64,000 nt of DNA from Molossus alvarezi (taxonomy: Eukaryota; Chordata; Mammalia; Chiroptera; Molossidae), in the NCBI GenBank assembly GCA_037176705.1, contig JBAWUJ010000087.1, positions 124,001 through 188,000 of the forward strand, read 5' to 3'. The stretch's first letter is position 1; the number at the start of each line of letters is the position of its first letter. Positions 32,664 to 43,270 of this stretch are shown one piece after another. A program made the position numbers and the translations under genes. A model generated the notes under the pieces. It saw only the letters and a list, made by a program, of their open reading frames with translations, had not been told where the DNA came from and ran no database searches.

Positions 32664-32902
32664 ATATATTTTTATTATTTTTTTTTCTTTATTGATTTTA
32701 GAGAGAAGGGAGAGGAAGAGAGAGAGAGACAGAGAGACAGAGAGACAGAGAAACATCAATGAGAGAGAACATCCATCAGCTGCCTCCTGCATGCCCCCAC
32801 TGTGGACCGAGTGCACAACCTGGGCATGTGCTCTGACCAGGACTTGAATCGGCAACCCTTTGGTGCAGGGGTCAACACTCAGCCACTGGGCCACACTAGC
32901 TG
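32664..32902 (-). mobile_element. Bat SINE with a 20-bp diverged target duplication
   Basis: The tail TTTTTTTTTCTTTATTGATTTTAG lies at the left, then GAGAGACAGAGAGACAG and the GCTGCCTCCTGCATGCC body, with a degenerate head at the right. AACACAAATTCTATACTTTT (32,644-32,663) and AACACAAATGCCATACTTTT (32,903-32,922) form the duplication with two mismatches. This indicates an older insertion. Confidence 0.9.
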
Positions 32903-32922
32903 AACACAAATGCCATACTTTT

Positions 32923-33735
32923 TAATCAGTGTCTATAAGACTGCATTTAATTTCCTTTATGAATAAAGAAAATAATGACAAATCTGATCATTGATTTGTA
33001 TATGATTTAATGTGTTTTAAGTTCTATTTTACTAACTTGAAAGCACAAATAAAACAGAACATATTAGATTGAAAAACACTCAAGTTTCATCTTCCATTTA
33101 TTCATTAGTGTTTATTTACAATTTTTTTGGTCAAATAATTTCAACAGTGAATGATCTAAGTCATAGTCCCATTTGTTAAATATTTTGATTTGTGCAAGTA
33201 TCTATTTCAAATATTCATTTGCTTGTTGCTAATTATTACTGTTGAAATAATGAAAACGTTGTCCCTTAAATCCAAATCTAATATCAATAAAATGAAACCT
33301 ATTTTGATTTATGTGAGGACCCATACTTATTTTATATTCACAGAGAAATTTTATCTGAACAGCAACTGGACATTAACCTTCACAACTTAAAATAAATGTG
33401 CTGGAAAACAATGTAGTCAACCTATATTATCATCAATACAATGGTCAAAAAATGTTTACTGGTAGCAAAGGTTACAAAACTAATAAATATTTAGACTACA
33501 GCTAGTAGCTAATTAAAATCACATAAGCAGAGGATCGGATATCGAAACCTTCACATTTATTTTGGGCCTTTTAAAAATCAAAATACAGTGAGCAGAGCCT
33601 TTAAAGAATAGATAATAATGGGTAGATATGTAGATTCTAGGTTTATAGAAAATGTTTACACAAATGGAAATATATTATATATACAAGATAATTTTCACTT
33701 AAAATATTTTGGTATTTTGGAGGTTTTTCTGTATT
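32923..33735. other. AT-rich non-coding sequence
   Basis: No gene or clear repeat is recognised. Confidence 0.4.
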
Positions 33736-34182
33736 TGTTTCATTATTAAAGTAGTTTTTTAGTATTCCACTCTGTAAATGTATTCTTCCAGTTATCTGAT
33801 GATGAATGACTAGCTTGTTTCCAATATTTTCCTATAAAATATTGGTTACAAAATGCCACAATGAACATATTTTATGTGTGTATATGTGTATTCAAACATA
33901 AAATTATACTTTTAAAATTAAAGATAAAACAAGAACATATGCATTCAAAATTTTGACATTGCCAAATCTCTCCTTTGAAGTTGTACTAAATTATATTTTT
34001 ATCAATAATAGTGTTTTCATTTTCCTACATAATATTTAACATCATCTAATAGGCAAAAATGTAATATAATTGTCTTTAATGAGTGTCATTATGTGCCTTT
34101 TCATATGTTAAAGACTATTCATATGTTAAAGACTTTTCATATGTTAAAGACTACTTTTTAAGTGAAACTATTCAATGTAGTT
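33736..34182 (-). mobile_element. Ancient L1 3'-part fragment
   Basis: Antisense landmarks of an old mammalian L1 are visible: TTTTAGTATTCCACTCTGTAAATGTATTCTTCC, then AATATTGGTTACAAAATGCCACAATGAACAT. No open frame is left. A short 18-bp triplication sits at its right end. Confidence 0.5.
34101..34154. repeat. 18-bp perfect core repeated three times
   Basis: TCATATGTTAAAGACTAT, TCATATGTTAAAGACTTT and TCATATGTTAAAGACTAC lie head to tail at 34,101, 34,119 and 34,137. They differ only in the last two bases. The near-identity suggests a recent local expansion inside old sequence. Confidence 0.95.
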
Positions 34183-34195
34183 TATCCATTTTTTT

Positions 34196-34454
34196 TTTTT
34201 TTTTTTTTTTATTTTTTATACTCACCCGAGGACATTTTTCCATTTTTTGTTCAGGTAGAGTGGGAGGGAGAGAGAGGAACAGAGAGAGAGAGAAACATCG
34301 ATGTGAAGGGACACATCGAGTGGCTGCCACCCGCACAACCAACCAGGGCCGGGGACAAACTGCAACCGAGGTACGTGCCCTTAGCGGGAACCAAACCCGG
34401 GTCTCTCCGGACCGCAGGCTGACGCTCTAACCGCTGAGCCAAACCGGCCATGGC
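34196..34454 (-). mobile_element. Young bat SINE, minus orientation
   Basis: A full-length copy of the younger subfamily with tail complement TATACTCACCCGAGGACATTTTTCC. The head at the right reads GCCATGGCCGGTTTGGCTCA on the minus strand. The 13-bp repeat TATCCATTTTTTT at 34,183-34,195 and 34,455-34,467 is the target duplication. The A and B boxes are well kept. Confidence 0.94.
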
Positions 34455-34467
34455 TATCCATTTTTTT

Positions 34468-36496
34468 AGTGGAATTTTTTTGGAGGTATTATTTTCATCG
34501 AGCTACAAGTATATTCAAGAAATTAGCCTTCATCTCTGATATAAGTCAAGACATTGTTTCTCAGTTTGTTGCTTTTTTAGACAATTCATAAAAGAAGAAA
34601 TGCCACGAGTTAGAAAGGGAGGATGGATGTAACCATAAACAGCAACATGAGAAAATTGCTCTAGTGATGAAACACTTCAGGATCTTAATTGCAAAAATGA
34701 TAAAATGACCTAATTGTACATAAAAACATACAAAAATGCATGCATGAAAAAGCAGTAAATCTGAGGAAGGGCTGTGGTCAGGCTTACTACAGTGTTCCAA
34801 TGAGTGTCCTGGTTTTGATAATGCACTTTGATTGTGTCAGGAAATGGCTCCAGACTGTTTCTACAACTTCTTTTGAGTTTATAATTATTCCAAAAATTAA
34901 AAAAAAAATTCAAGCTCAGCAAATCTCAAACTATATTAACTAAAAAGAATTCTACCTAGATACATTGTAATCAAACTGCTAATAATAAGTTAAAAACAAA
35001 AAGTAGAAAATGAATGAAAAAGAATGTTTTGAGTAACTAAGCCAGACACAGCATGAGGAGCATTCACCTCTGTCTTCTCACCCTCATAGTTAGTTACCTT
35101 AGGGATTGTGACCTCCATTTCCAAGATGAGTGTGTTGACTCAGAAAGTATAGAAACTGGAAAGTAGTAGTAACAAATATAAATCCAGGTCTAGTGTATTG
35201 AGGTCAATTTTGTTTATTGAAGTCATTTTATTTACACATCCAAACATTTTAATGCATGTTTGTAATTAAGCAAGAACATAGTATACATACTGAATACAAG
35301 TATATCCCTTACTGTTTCAATATAAAGTCAGAGGAATATAAGGTGTTACTCCTTCCTAAGTTATATCATTTCAGCTATTAAAATGGAAGAAATTATCGTG
35401 TTGAAGCTAATTTGCATCAAGTAAGGCACAGTATGTTATAAACACTAGTAAATGGCTCAGGCTAATTGAGGAAAAAAGAAGTTATTGAAGGCTTATGGGA
35501 AGGCTTGGTGACTTTACAGTAACAGTTAAAACAGCCCAATCTTTCAAAAAAGAGGAACTGAAGCAAGTCCAGCAGTGGAAAAATCTTAACTTGAGTTGCA
35601 GACATAGGATAACTCACCACTTGCCCCACCATCTCTATCTGCTCTGTTTTAATTTTTCAGGCTCTCTGTACAGATTGGTCAAACATGGGTAGTTGTTCAC
35701 CCCTAGGTCTATGATGGAAAGGCATTTTATAATATAATGACTTCATTTGGCTAGTCTGACTGACTTGCCCACATATTTGGTCAGAAAATAGAGGATCTTT
35801 CAAAGGAAGAAGTAAAAAATACTAGTCAGATGAAAACCAACAGCAACTGTAATCCACCTCTTAGCTTCTGTGAACTTGTGGGCACACAGGTGCCTGTACA
35901 CTTCTTAGGCACATCCATGGACAAGAACGGAGCACAGAATAAGTAGTTTCAAGATCATCTAATATGTGTGTACAGGTGTCCAAAATGCCATCATGCAGAT
36001 ATAAGCTTTCATAAGTTCAGAAGAATAAAAGCTACAAATATAAATATCATTTAAAGTATAACTATCTTAATTTTTCTTCTTCTGTATAGTTTTATGAATT
36101 GTAAATACTTTTTAAATAATTTTTGTTGTTGTTTGTTTCTCAGCCTCTGTGCTCCTTTTAAGTAATGTTCTTTATAATTGGTAGCCTTCACCCTTGTGAA
36201 GGTATTATGCCCCAAAGTGTAAGATGCTACGAATGGACAGCTCTACATATATCTACATATTAGATTGTCTTGCAACTATTCATCCTGTGCTCCTTCCTTC
36301 CCCATGGGTACGCATGTGTAACCAGTGTGTATGCACCTCTGTGTCCTCAAGTTCATAGGCTAAGAGGTGGATGATGATTGCTATTGGTTTCACCCATGTA
36401 GTATCAATTTTTCTCTCATTAATAACAATGTCTGTGTGCCAGCCCAAAAATTGTGCAACTGAATAGATTACAGGAAGGTATGGGAAAAGGTATATC
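34468..36496. other. AT-rich non-coding with an old L1 tail
   Basis: No gene is recognised. Around 34,780-34,905, TGTCCTGGTTTTGATAATGCACTTTG and TTGAGTTTATAATTATTCCAAAAATTAAAA match the 3' end of ancient mammalian L1s on the plus strand. The rest is unassigned. Confidence 0.4.
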
Positions 36497-36502
36497 TTTA
36501 TT
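36497..36502 (-). terminator. Candidate polyadenylation signal of the FAM170A-like gene
   Basis: AATAAA on the minus strand lies about 440 bp downstream of the in-frame stop of the FAM170A-like last exon. The position fits a short 3'UTR, but the hexamer is common in AT-rich DNA. Confidence 0.3.
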
Positions 36503-36936
36503 TAAAGAAAGGATATAGAAAAATATGCAAAATTTGTAACAAAGACCATTTTTGGGGAAATGTGGGTGGAGGTGAGGGCAGCAGAGGGGAGTTCCAATCT
36601 GTACGATCAGAATTCTGTCATGTTACACAATTTGGCATCAAGCATACGTGCATGAATGGTATATATGGAAATAATGAAGTTGGGTAGAGTGTAAGACAGG
36701 ATCTGGGGTGGTGTGGTCTGCCTTCCTCTCCCTCAGGAACGTGGTGGGGAGTATTAAGAGGGGTTGTCTGCTCATACTGGTGGTGTGGTTGTAGAGACGG
36801 TGGCATAGATATGCATGAGAAACTGGGTAGTGTGTCTGCATAGAGGAAATGAAGCCTCCTCAATAGAATCTAGTTTGCTTCCCTTCCTCTCTTTTAGGTG
36901 CTGAAAATCAGTTTGTCCATTTGTGCCAGGTTTTCT

Positions 36937-37571
36937 TCAGGCCCAAATGTGTTGCCCTCTCAGTTTCCTTGTCCTCCTTCTCTTAAGGCCCTTGCGCTCC
37001 AGACGAGCCAGGTTAAGGTGGAAAGTGTGGCAGCTGAAGCCCACGCTGACCCCATGCTCCACATGCTCCCGAAGGGCTTCTAAGCTGGGGAAGACCCGGC
37101 AGCAGGCCATGCACCTGAAGCCACTTTGTGGGGCCAGCAGCCACTCAGGGCCGCTGCCCCTGGAACCCTCCTCCTGAGCGGGAGGCCGTGCTCCCCTCTG
37201 AGTACGAATCCATTGCTCTCGGGAGCCGCTGTGTAAGCTGGGCTCACGGGCAGTTGGGAATTTCTTCACAGCTGCGTGAGAGCAGGGAATATTTTTATGG
37301 ACCTTTTCAATATAGCTCATTTTTTGCATTTTAATCTTTTTTGAAGGCAGCTTGAATCCTTCCTCTGTATTGTATAACACGGCCACACCACCTTTCATTT
37401 GCACATGCATGTAGTAAATCGTCATGACCCTTTCACCTGCACCGAGTGCTGCAGACATACAGGGATTATTATCATTAATTGAAAAGAAATTACTAGAGGC
37501 CTGTGAAGAGGACAAGGAAAGGGAAATCTTCGATGGTTCCAAGTCCTGGCGTAGAGGCATCCGATTCATTT
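36937..37571 (-). pseudogene. FAM170A-like gene, last coding exon (frameshifted C-terminus)
   Basis: FAM170 proteins are testis-associated nuclear C2H2-type zinc-finger proteins; FAM170A is reported to act on heat-shock gene expression. In this exon MTIYYMHVQMKGGVAV matches the conserved family block near 37,410-37,460. GFRCMACCRVFPSLEALREH, then GFSCHTFHL (about 37,030-37,125), is the zinc-finger signature. The acceptor is TTTTCTCTCCTAG before 37,571 (phase 1). The current frame ends at 36,937. The family's acidic tail continues instead in another frame from 36,982 to a stop at 36,908 (HLGLKKTW-like), so a 1-bp deletion or equivalent frameshift is inferred. The copy could be a recent pseudogene or a gene with an altered tail. 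Family assignment is from memory of conserved motifs. Confidence 0.75.
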
Positions 37572-38617
37572 CTAGGAGAGAAAATTCCAAACATGAAAAA
37601 GGTAGAATGTGCGAGTGAAGTCTGTACAAGATAAGACAGACTAAGTGAACATGTGGCTGCAGGTACATCTCTAGGGGATAGTTCAGAATGCTGTGCATGG
37701 TGTGCTTTATTTGAGAAGGTTACATGGTATAACTACGTGGGAATGAGGATGCAGCTTTGTATGCATGTTCTGTGGAGTTGTATGTAGGCTCTGGGATGTA
37801 TCTGGTGACTGTTTTGGATGTTGGAAAAGGGGATGGAGAATGGGTGTGTGCACATGTGTTATGTGGTGTGACAGCACCTGTGAACAGGAGTGGTACCTGT
37901 TCTTCCTGTGAGATGGAGAAAGTAAGAGAGGTGTGTGAGTTCCCAGAATGTTCAGCTCTATGAAGGTCTGAAGGCCTGGGGCCTGAGGACGCATGTGGAT
38001 TAGAAAAACAACAGCTGAAAGAAAGTTCATTTCCTTCAGGGCACATGAGTTTGCTAAAGGATGACCTAGATTGAGAAATGTAAACCAGATGATGTGTGTG
38101 AGGGGTGTGAATTCTCTGAGGAACTAGTGTGTAAATGGGTAGGTCTGAAAATGATTGTGTGAAGGATGGAGGTAAGGTTGTACCTGGGTAGTGCTACTAG
38201 AGAGTGGAGATGATAGATGTGGGCGGAAGGCCTGTGTATGGAGCATACAAGGAAAAAGCAGGGGAAATGGGGCCACACCTGGTATGTAGGAGGACAGATG
38301 TGCGTATGTGAGGATATGAGTTTGTGCTCATCTGAGGGGAAGGTTCTGACTGAACCCCCACCCACATATGGGCACTGTCCACTACCTCAGCCACAGCTGT
38401 CCCAGTCATGCTATGTAGGAAAATTCTGCTGAGGGACCTTGCCTTGTCCTTGAAGTCACACTCCCTGTATGTCCTTCTGCAGAAAAGTTAGTACTAGTCT
38501 GTCAGCCCTGAAGCCCTTCCTGTGTTTGAGGAGAAAGTAGACTAAGTAGAGACGGGGTAAAGGAGCTCGGCTGCATCTCTTGTTCAGTCTCAGATGCCAC
38601 CTCAGCATATTCCTCAC
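37572..38617 (-). other. Probable intron of the FAM170A-like gene
   Basis: The sequence begins with GTGAGG and ends with TTTTCTCTCCTAG on the minus strand, the expected splice boundaries. It contains no repeat insertion that I recognise, and the short open frames inside show no domain. The presence of this intron argues against a processed retrocopy. Confidence 0.5.
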
Positions 38618-38761
38618 CTTCATCGCCGAGTGGAGTCCAGGATGAGGAGGAGACACAGGTAAAACTGGTGGAGGACGAAGGATTTTCTTCACCTTTCAGA
38701 GTAAGATCTAAGACCTCCACAAGTGACTCAGGCTTAGACCCATCATCGTTGGTGTTAAGTT
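38618..38761 (-). pseudogene. FAM170A-like gene, upstream exon
   Basis: A 144-bp open exon on the minus strand is bounded by an acceptor (TTCCATTTCTTAG before 38,761) and a strong donor, GATGAAG|GTGAGG, after 38,618. It is symmetric, phase 1 to phase 1, and joins in frame to the exon starting at 37,571 across an intron of about 1,046 bp. It encodes an acidic, Ser-rich segment (VEVLDLTLKGEENPSSSTSF, then TCVSSSSW) that resembles the family's Ser/Thr-Cys stretch upstream of the zinc finger. No start-codon exon was found in the window. It may lie further upstream past the L1s or be lost. Confidence 0.55.
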
Positions 38762-39206
38762 CTAAGAAATGGAAATTTCAAAAGAACAGAAATGAGGTAT
38801 TTTCTGGGGTTTGTGTTATTCAAAACACCACATTGAGTGGAAATTACACAATAGGCATCATCACCACACATGACACTTGCTTTCATAGAAAATCAGGTGG
38901 TTTTCCCATGGAAAATTCAATTTCCTCCAAACTTTAGGTAAACACAATACAGTTGCATGTTGGGTGGATGTCAGTGGGTTTGGGTATCTTGTATATGACA
39001 TTACTGGAGATTATATGATTATCAAAAACTTAGAACCATGCCTGAAAGACAGTATGCAAGAACTGAATGTTAGATATCTACTAAATTTCCTCATAAAAAA
39101 AGTGGACAATGAGGGTATATGTGGTTCAATTTTATGATGTCTTCTGCATGTAAAATTATGTATACTGATATATATGTTGATTGAGAAATATATATGGATG
39201 TAAAAT
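38762..39206. other. Non-coding, upstream of the FAM170A-like exon
   Basis: Searched on the minus strand for a start exon ending in phase 1 before a GT donor. None was convincing. The sequence is AT-rich. Confidence 0.4.
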
Positions 39207-39218
39207 AAGTTTTTGTTT

Positions 39219-39464
39219 AAAATATTTTTTTTTTTATCCTCACCTGAGGACATTTTTCGATATTTTGCTCAGATAGAGTGAGAGGGAGAGAGAGAGAGAG
39301 AAACATCGACGTGAAAGCTACACATCGAGTGGCTGCCACCCACATGACCCAACCAGGGCTGGGGACAAACTGCAACCAAGGTACATGCCCTTAGCGGGAA
39401 CCGAACCCGGGTCTCTCCGGACCGCAGGCTGACGCTCTAACCGCTGAGCCAAACCGGCCAGGGC
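39219..39464 (-). mobile_element. Young bat SINE, minus orientation
   Basis: Complete copy: left tail TTTTTTTTTTATCCTCACCTGAGGACATTTTT, then the body and the head GCCCTGGCCGGTTTGGCTCA at the right. A perfect 12-bp target duplication, AAGTTTTTGTTT, lies at 39,207-39,218 and 39,465-39,476. Confidence 0.95.
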
Positions 39465-39476
39465 AAGTTTTTGTTT

Positions 39477-39921
39477 TAGAAGAAATTAAAGTGTGCATTA
39501 GTATTATGTCACTGTCTCTGTTTTAATGTTAACCAAGCTCATTACTCATTATTTAACTAGGTAAGATTTTTCATCATCTTTCATGAATGTGTCTTGTTAT
39601 GTGTTATTTACATTTGTAGCAGTATGGGGTGGTGACTCTAATGTACGTGTTATGTACACAAGTCCACAACATGTTGGTTCAAACTGGGTTAATGTTTAGT
39701 GTGTGATTGATTTGGTGTTTGCAAATCTGCATATGGGACGAGTTTTGTGTGACTGAGAATGGGCTGTGGGCTTTGCGGCTCTGTATTATTCAACACATAT
39801 GTATGTATGTAGATTGCATTTCCTATAATTATGTAGTGGTGTGTGTGTTTTATATATTATATGGTTTGGATATGGAATGCTTTACTGAGAATATTCTCTT
39901 TGAGACTAGTGGAATTTGTGT
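39477..39921. other. AT-rich non-coding spacer
   Basis: No gene or named repeat is recognised between the SINE and L1-D. Confidence 0.4.
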
Positions 39922-39977
39922 GTTATTGCCATTTTTATTTAGTATGGTTCTATTTTTCTTCCTATTTCTCCTGGTAA

Positions 39978-40893
39978 TTACAGCAGTCCTTTTAACATTT
40001 CTTACAGTGCTGGTTTGGTGCTAATGTATTCCCTTAACCGTTTTTGTATGATAAGTTCTTTATTTGACTTTCTATTTTGTATGATACCCTTGCTGGGTAG
40101 AGTAGTCATGGATTCAGATTTTTGTTTTTCATTACCTTGATTACCTCATGCCATTCTCTTCTCGCCTGTACTATTTCTGTTGAGAAGTCAGCTGAGAGCC
40201 TTGTGCGGTTTCCTTTGTAGGTAACCTGTTGCTTATCTCTTGCTGCTTTTAGGATTCTCTCTTTGTCTTTAATTTTTGGCATTTTGATTACTATGTGTGT
40301 TGGTGTGGGCCTGTTTGGGTTCTGATTACTTGGGGCTCTCTGTGCTTCTTGGAACATGAATGTGTTCTTCCTTCACCAAATTAGGGAAGTTTTCTGTCAC
40401 TATTTCTTCAAATATATTATCTAGCCCTTGCTCATTTTTCTCTTATTTGGGCACTCCCATGTTTTGAATGTTATTATGTTTCCAGTTGCTCCACAGTTCT
40501 CTTAAGCTGTTTTCCTGTTTTTTAATTACTTTTTCATTTTGGTTTTCTGATTTGTTGATTTTTTTTCTACCCTATCTTCTAATTCGCTTATTCGGTCTTC
40601 AGTTTCTTCTACTCTGCCATTTAGAGTTCCCAATGTTTTTTATTTTATTTTTTTTATTTTTGATATGTCAATCTTTATTTCTTCTTGGTGTTTTTTAATA
40701 TTCAACTGATTGTTTTTCAACAATTCTATGTCTTTACTCATGGTGCTCATGTCCTTACACATGCTGTTGAGCTCCCTCAAGATCATGGCTCTGAATTCTA
40801 GTTTTGTTAACTTGCTTAACTGCACCTCATTTATCTCATCTTCAGTAGAGGTCTCTTATTCTTTCAATTAGCTTTGTTTCTGTGTTTCACCAT
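39978..40893 (-). pseudogene. L1-D ORF1, degraded
   Basis: The frame starts MVKH near 40,893. The coiled-coil part (about 40,640-40,825) and the RRM/C-terminal part (about 40,106-40,357, with HIVIKMPKIKDKERILKAAR and LSADFSTEIVQARREW) are recognisable. Several frameshifts and stops separate them. Confidence 0.85.
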
Positions 40894-41449
40894 GTTGGTT
40901 ATCACAGTGGGCTTTGGAGCCTGCCAAATTTTTCCTTTGGGTGTTGGAGTTCTGCTGTTTGTATTCCCTCTCCTGGGTTTGGTGAGGCAGGGAGCAACCA
41001 CAATGAACACCAATGTGAAGTCTTAGTTTCCTGGTTAGAGTTGCTAGCCCAGCGAATGGTAGTTATCCTCTAGCATTTTTGCCAGGAGGCTATTAGTAGT
41101 GGTCACCTGAAGGACCTAGGTTTCTGAGTTGAATAAAAAACTTTCTCAGGTGCTCAGTGTAAGAGGATTTCTTGAGGGTGGGGCAGATGCTGCTTGTTAA
41201 TTGGCTTCAATTAGCATTTTAATGGTCACCTGGTTGGGTTGAATCTCTGAGGGAGGAGCCACAGGCTCTCCCCAGGGCCCTGGGAAGGAGTAAGATGACC
41301 ACAGTCCTGCGTGGCTGAAACTCAGCAAAAGCTCTGAGTGCCCTCCACATCCCAATTTTTTCCACATAGTTCTAGTCCAGTCTGTCTTCCCTATGCCAGA
41401 GCCCAAGTTGAGTGGCTGCTGCTAATTTAGCCTCTGTCCTGGCTCTGTG

Positions 41450-41790
41450 CTGGGGAGCCGCTTGGGACTTTAACCCCAGGGCACTGCTCCCAGCTAAGGC
41501 CATCACTCCTGGCCCAGGCCCTGGTAACTGCAAGCCGAGGGCGTAACACCGAGCTAGGGCCAAGCTCTTAGCTGAGGTCGCACATCCCAGCTGAGGGTGC
41601 AGGCCCCAGGTGAGGCCACAGTTCCCGTCCAAGTGCTCAGTTCCCAGCTTAGGCCACCTCAAGTCCCAGCCAAGGCCGCTGCAGGTCCCAGCAGAGAGCA
41701 GGTCCCAGCCAAGGCCATAGGTCTCAGCTGAGGCTTCCACAGGTCCCAGCCCAGGCTGCGGCGGACCGTGGGCTCCTGGCACCCTCAAGT
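41450..41790 (-). promoter_or_regulatory. GC-rich repeated units in the L1-D 5'UTR
   Basis: Short degenerate GC-rich units based on GGTCCCAGCCAAGGCC and CCCAGCTGAGG are repeated many times, unlike the 105-120-bp units of L1-B. The position between the 5' end and the common 5'UTR matches. A promoter role is inferred. Confidence 0.45.
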
Positions 41791-43270
41791 GTGTTCACAA
41801 GCCTACCGGACTTGAGTCGGTTCCCCGGTTATGTGGTTTTTCAAGCTACTTTTCAGTTGCCTTTTCCAGACGATTTGTCTTTATTTTTGTTGTAATTCCA
41901 GTTTGGTCCTGGGAGATGGTCTGTGTAGCTTCCATTCACACTGCTGCCATTTTCCTAGTCCCTAATTTATTAATTTATTTTTGTTACAGATGTTTCTTCT
42001 TTTTTTCCCCATTGACACCCTGCTCCCCATTGCCACAACCCCATACCTGGCTATGTTGTCTCCATGTCCATCGGATATGTGTACATGCATGTAAGTTCTG
42101 TGTTTTATCTCTTCCCTCCCCCCCCCACCAACTCTTCTTCTGAGGGTTGTCAGTTTGTACCCTATTTCCATGTCTCTGGGTCTACACAATTTCTCAGACT
42201 ATTAAGTTCATTATATTCCACAAATAAGAGAGATCATGTGATATTTGTTTTTCTCTGCTTGGCTTGTTTCATTTAGGATAATACTTTTCAGGTCCTTCCA
42301 TGTCCACTCATACAATAAGAGATCTTTCTTTCTTACAATTGCATAGTACTCCAGGGTGTATATGTACCACAGCTTTTTTTACCATTTGTCTACTGATGGA
42401 CATTTGGGCTGTTTCCAGATCTTACCTATTGTAAATAGTGCTGCTACAAACATGGGGGTACAAATATTCTTTCTGATAATGGTCTCGGGCTACATAGAGT
42501 ATATTCCTAGAAGTGGGATTTCTGGATCAAATGGCAATTCAATTTTTTATTTTGTGAGATAACATCATAGTGTTTTCCACAATGACTTCACCAGCCTGCA
42601 TTCCCACAATCAGTGTATTAAAGTTCCTTTTTGACCTCACCCTCACCAATGCTTGTTGTTTGATGATATGTTAAAGTCGGCCATTCTGACAGGTGTGAGG
42701 TGATACATTATTGATGTTTTAATTTGCAACTCTCTGATGACTAGTGATGTTGAGAATTTTGTTATATGTCTCTTAGCAATTTGTATGTCCTGTTTGGAGA
42801 GGTATCTATTTAGCTCCTCTGACCACTTTTTAATTGGGTTTTTTGTCTTCCTTTTGTTGAATTGTATGTATACTCTATATATCTTAGAAATTGCCTTCTT
42901 ATTAGATATATCACTGGCAATTATGCTCTCCCATACAGTAGGTTGCCTTTCCATTTTGATTATTGTATCTTTTGCTGTGCAGAAGATATTTAGTTTGATG
43001 TAGTTCCATGTGTTCATTTTTTCCTTTGTTTCTGTTGTCTTAGGTGATGTATCAGTGAAAATTCTGCTGCGTATGATGTCTGAAATTTTGTTGCCTACAG
43101 TTTCTTCAAAAATTTTTATGGATTTATGTGTCACATTTAAGTCTTTTTTTAAATTAATTTATATATTATTAATTAATTTTTGTTACAGATGTATCTCCTT
43201 TTCACCCACTGATTCCCTCCCCCACCTCCATGCCCTGTCCCCAGTTTGTTGTCCGTGTCCACTGTTCATG

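Larger units (their letters stand above)
39922..41954 (-). mobile_element. L1-D: 5'-complete, ORF1-only LINE-1
   Basis: On the minus strand the element has the L1 5' end (GGAAAATGGCAGCAGTGTGAATGG near 41,954), a GC-rich 5'UTR, ORF1 and about 55 bp of the inter-ORF spacer, and stops before ORF2. There is no poly(A) run (poly-T on the plus strand) at the left end. A possible diverged target duplication (CTAGTGGAATTT on the left, CTAGTCCCTAATTT on the right) is weak. It resembles L1-A in losing the 3' rather than the 5' end. Confidence 0.8.

Noticed and set aside
37720..38046. Minus-strand frame of about 108 codons inside the FAM170A-like intron, considered as an extra exon
   Set aside because: The flanking splice sites and phase do not fit the two supported exons, and the sequence has no family resemblance.
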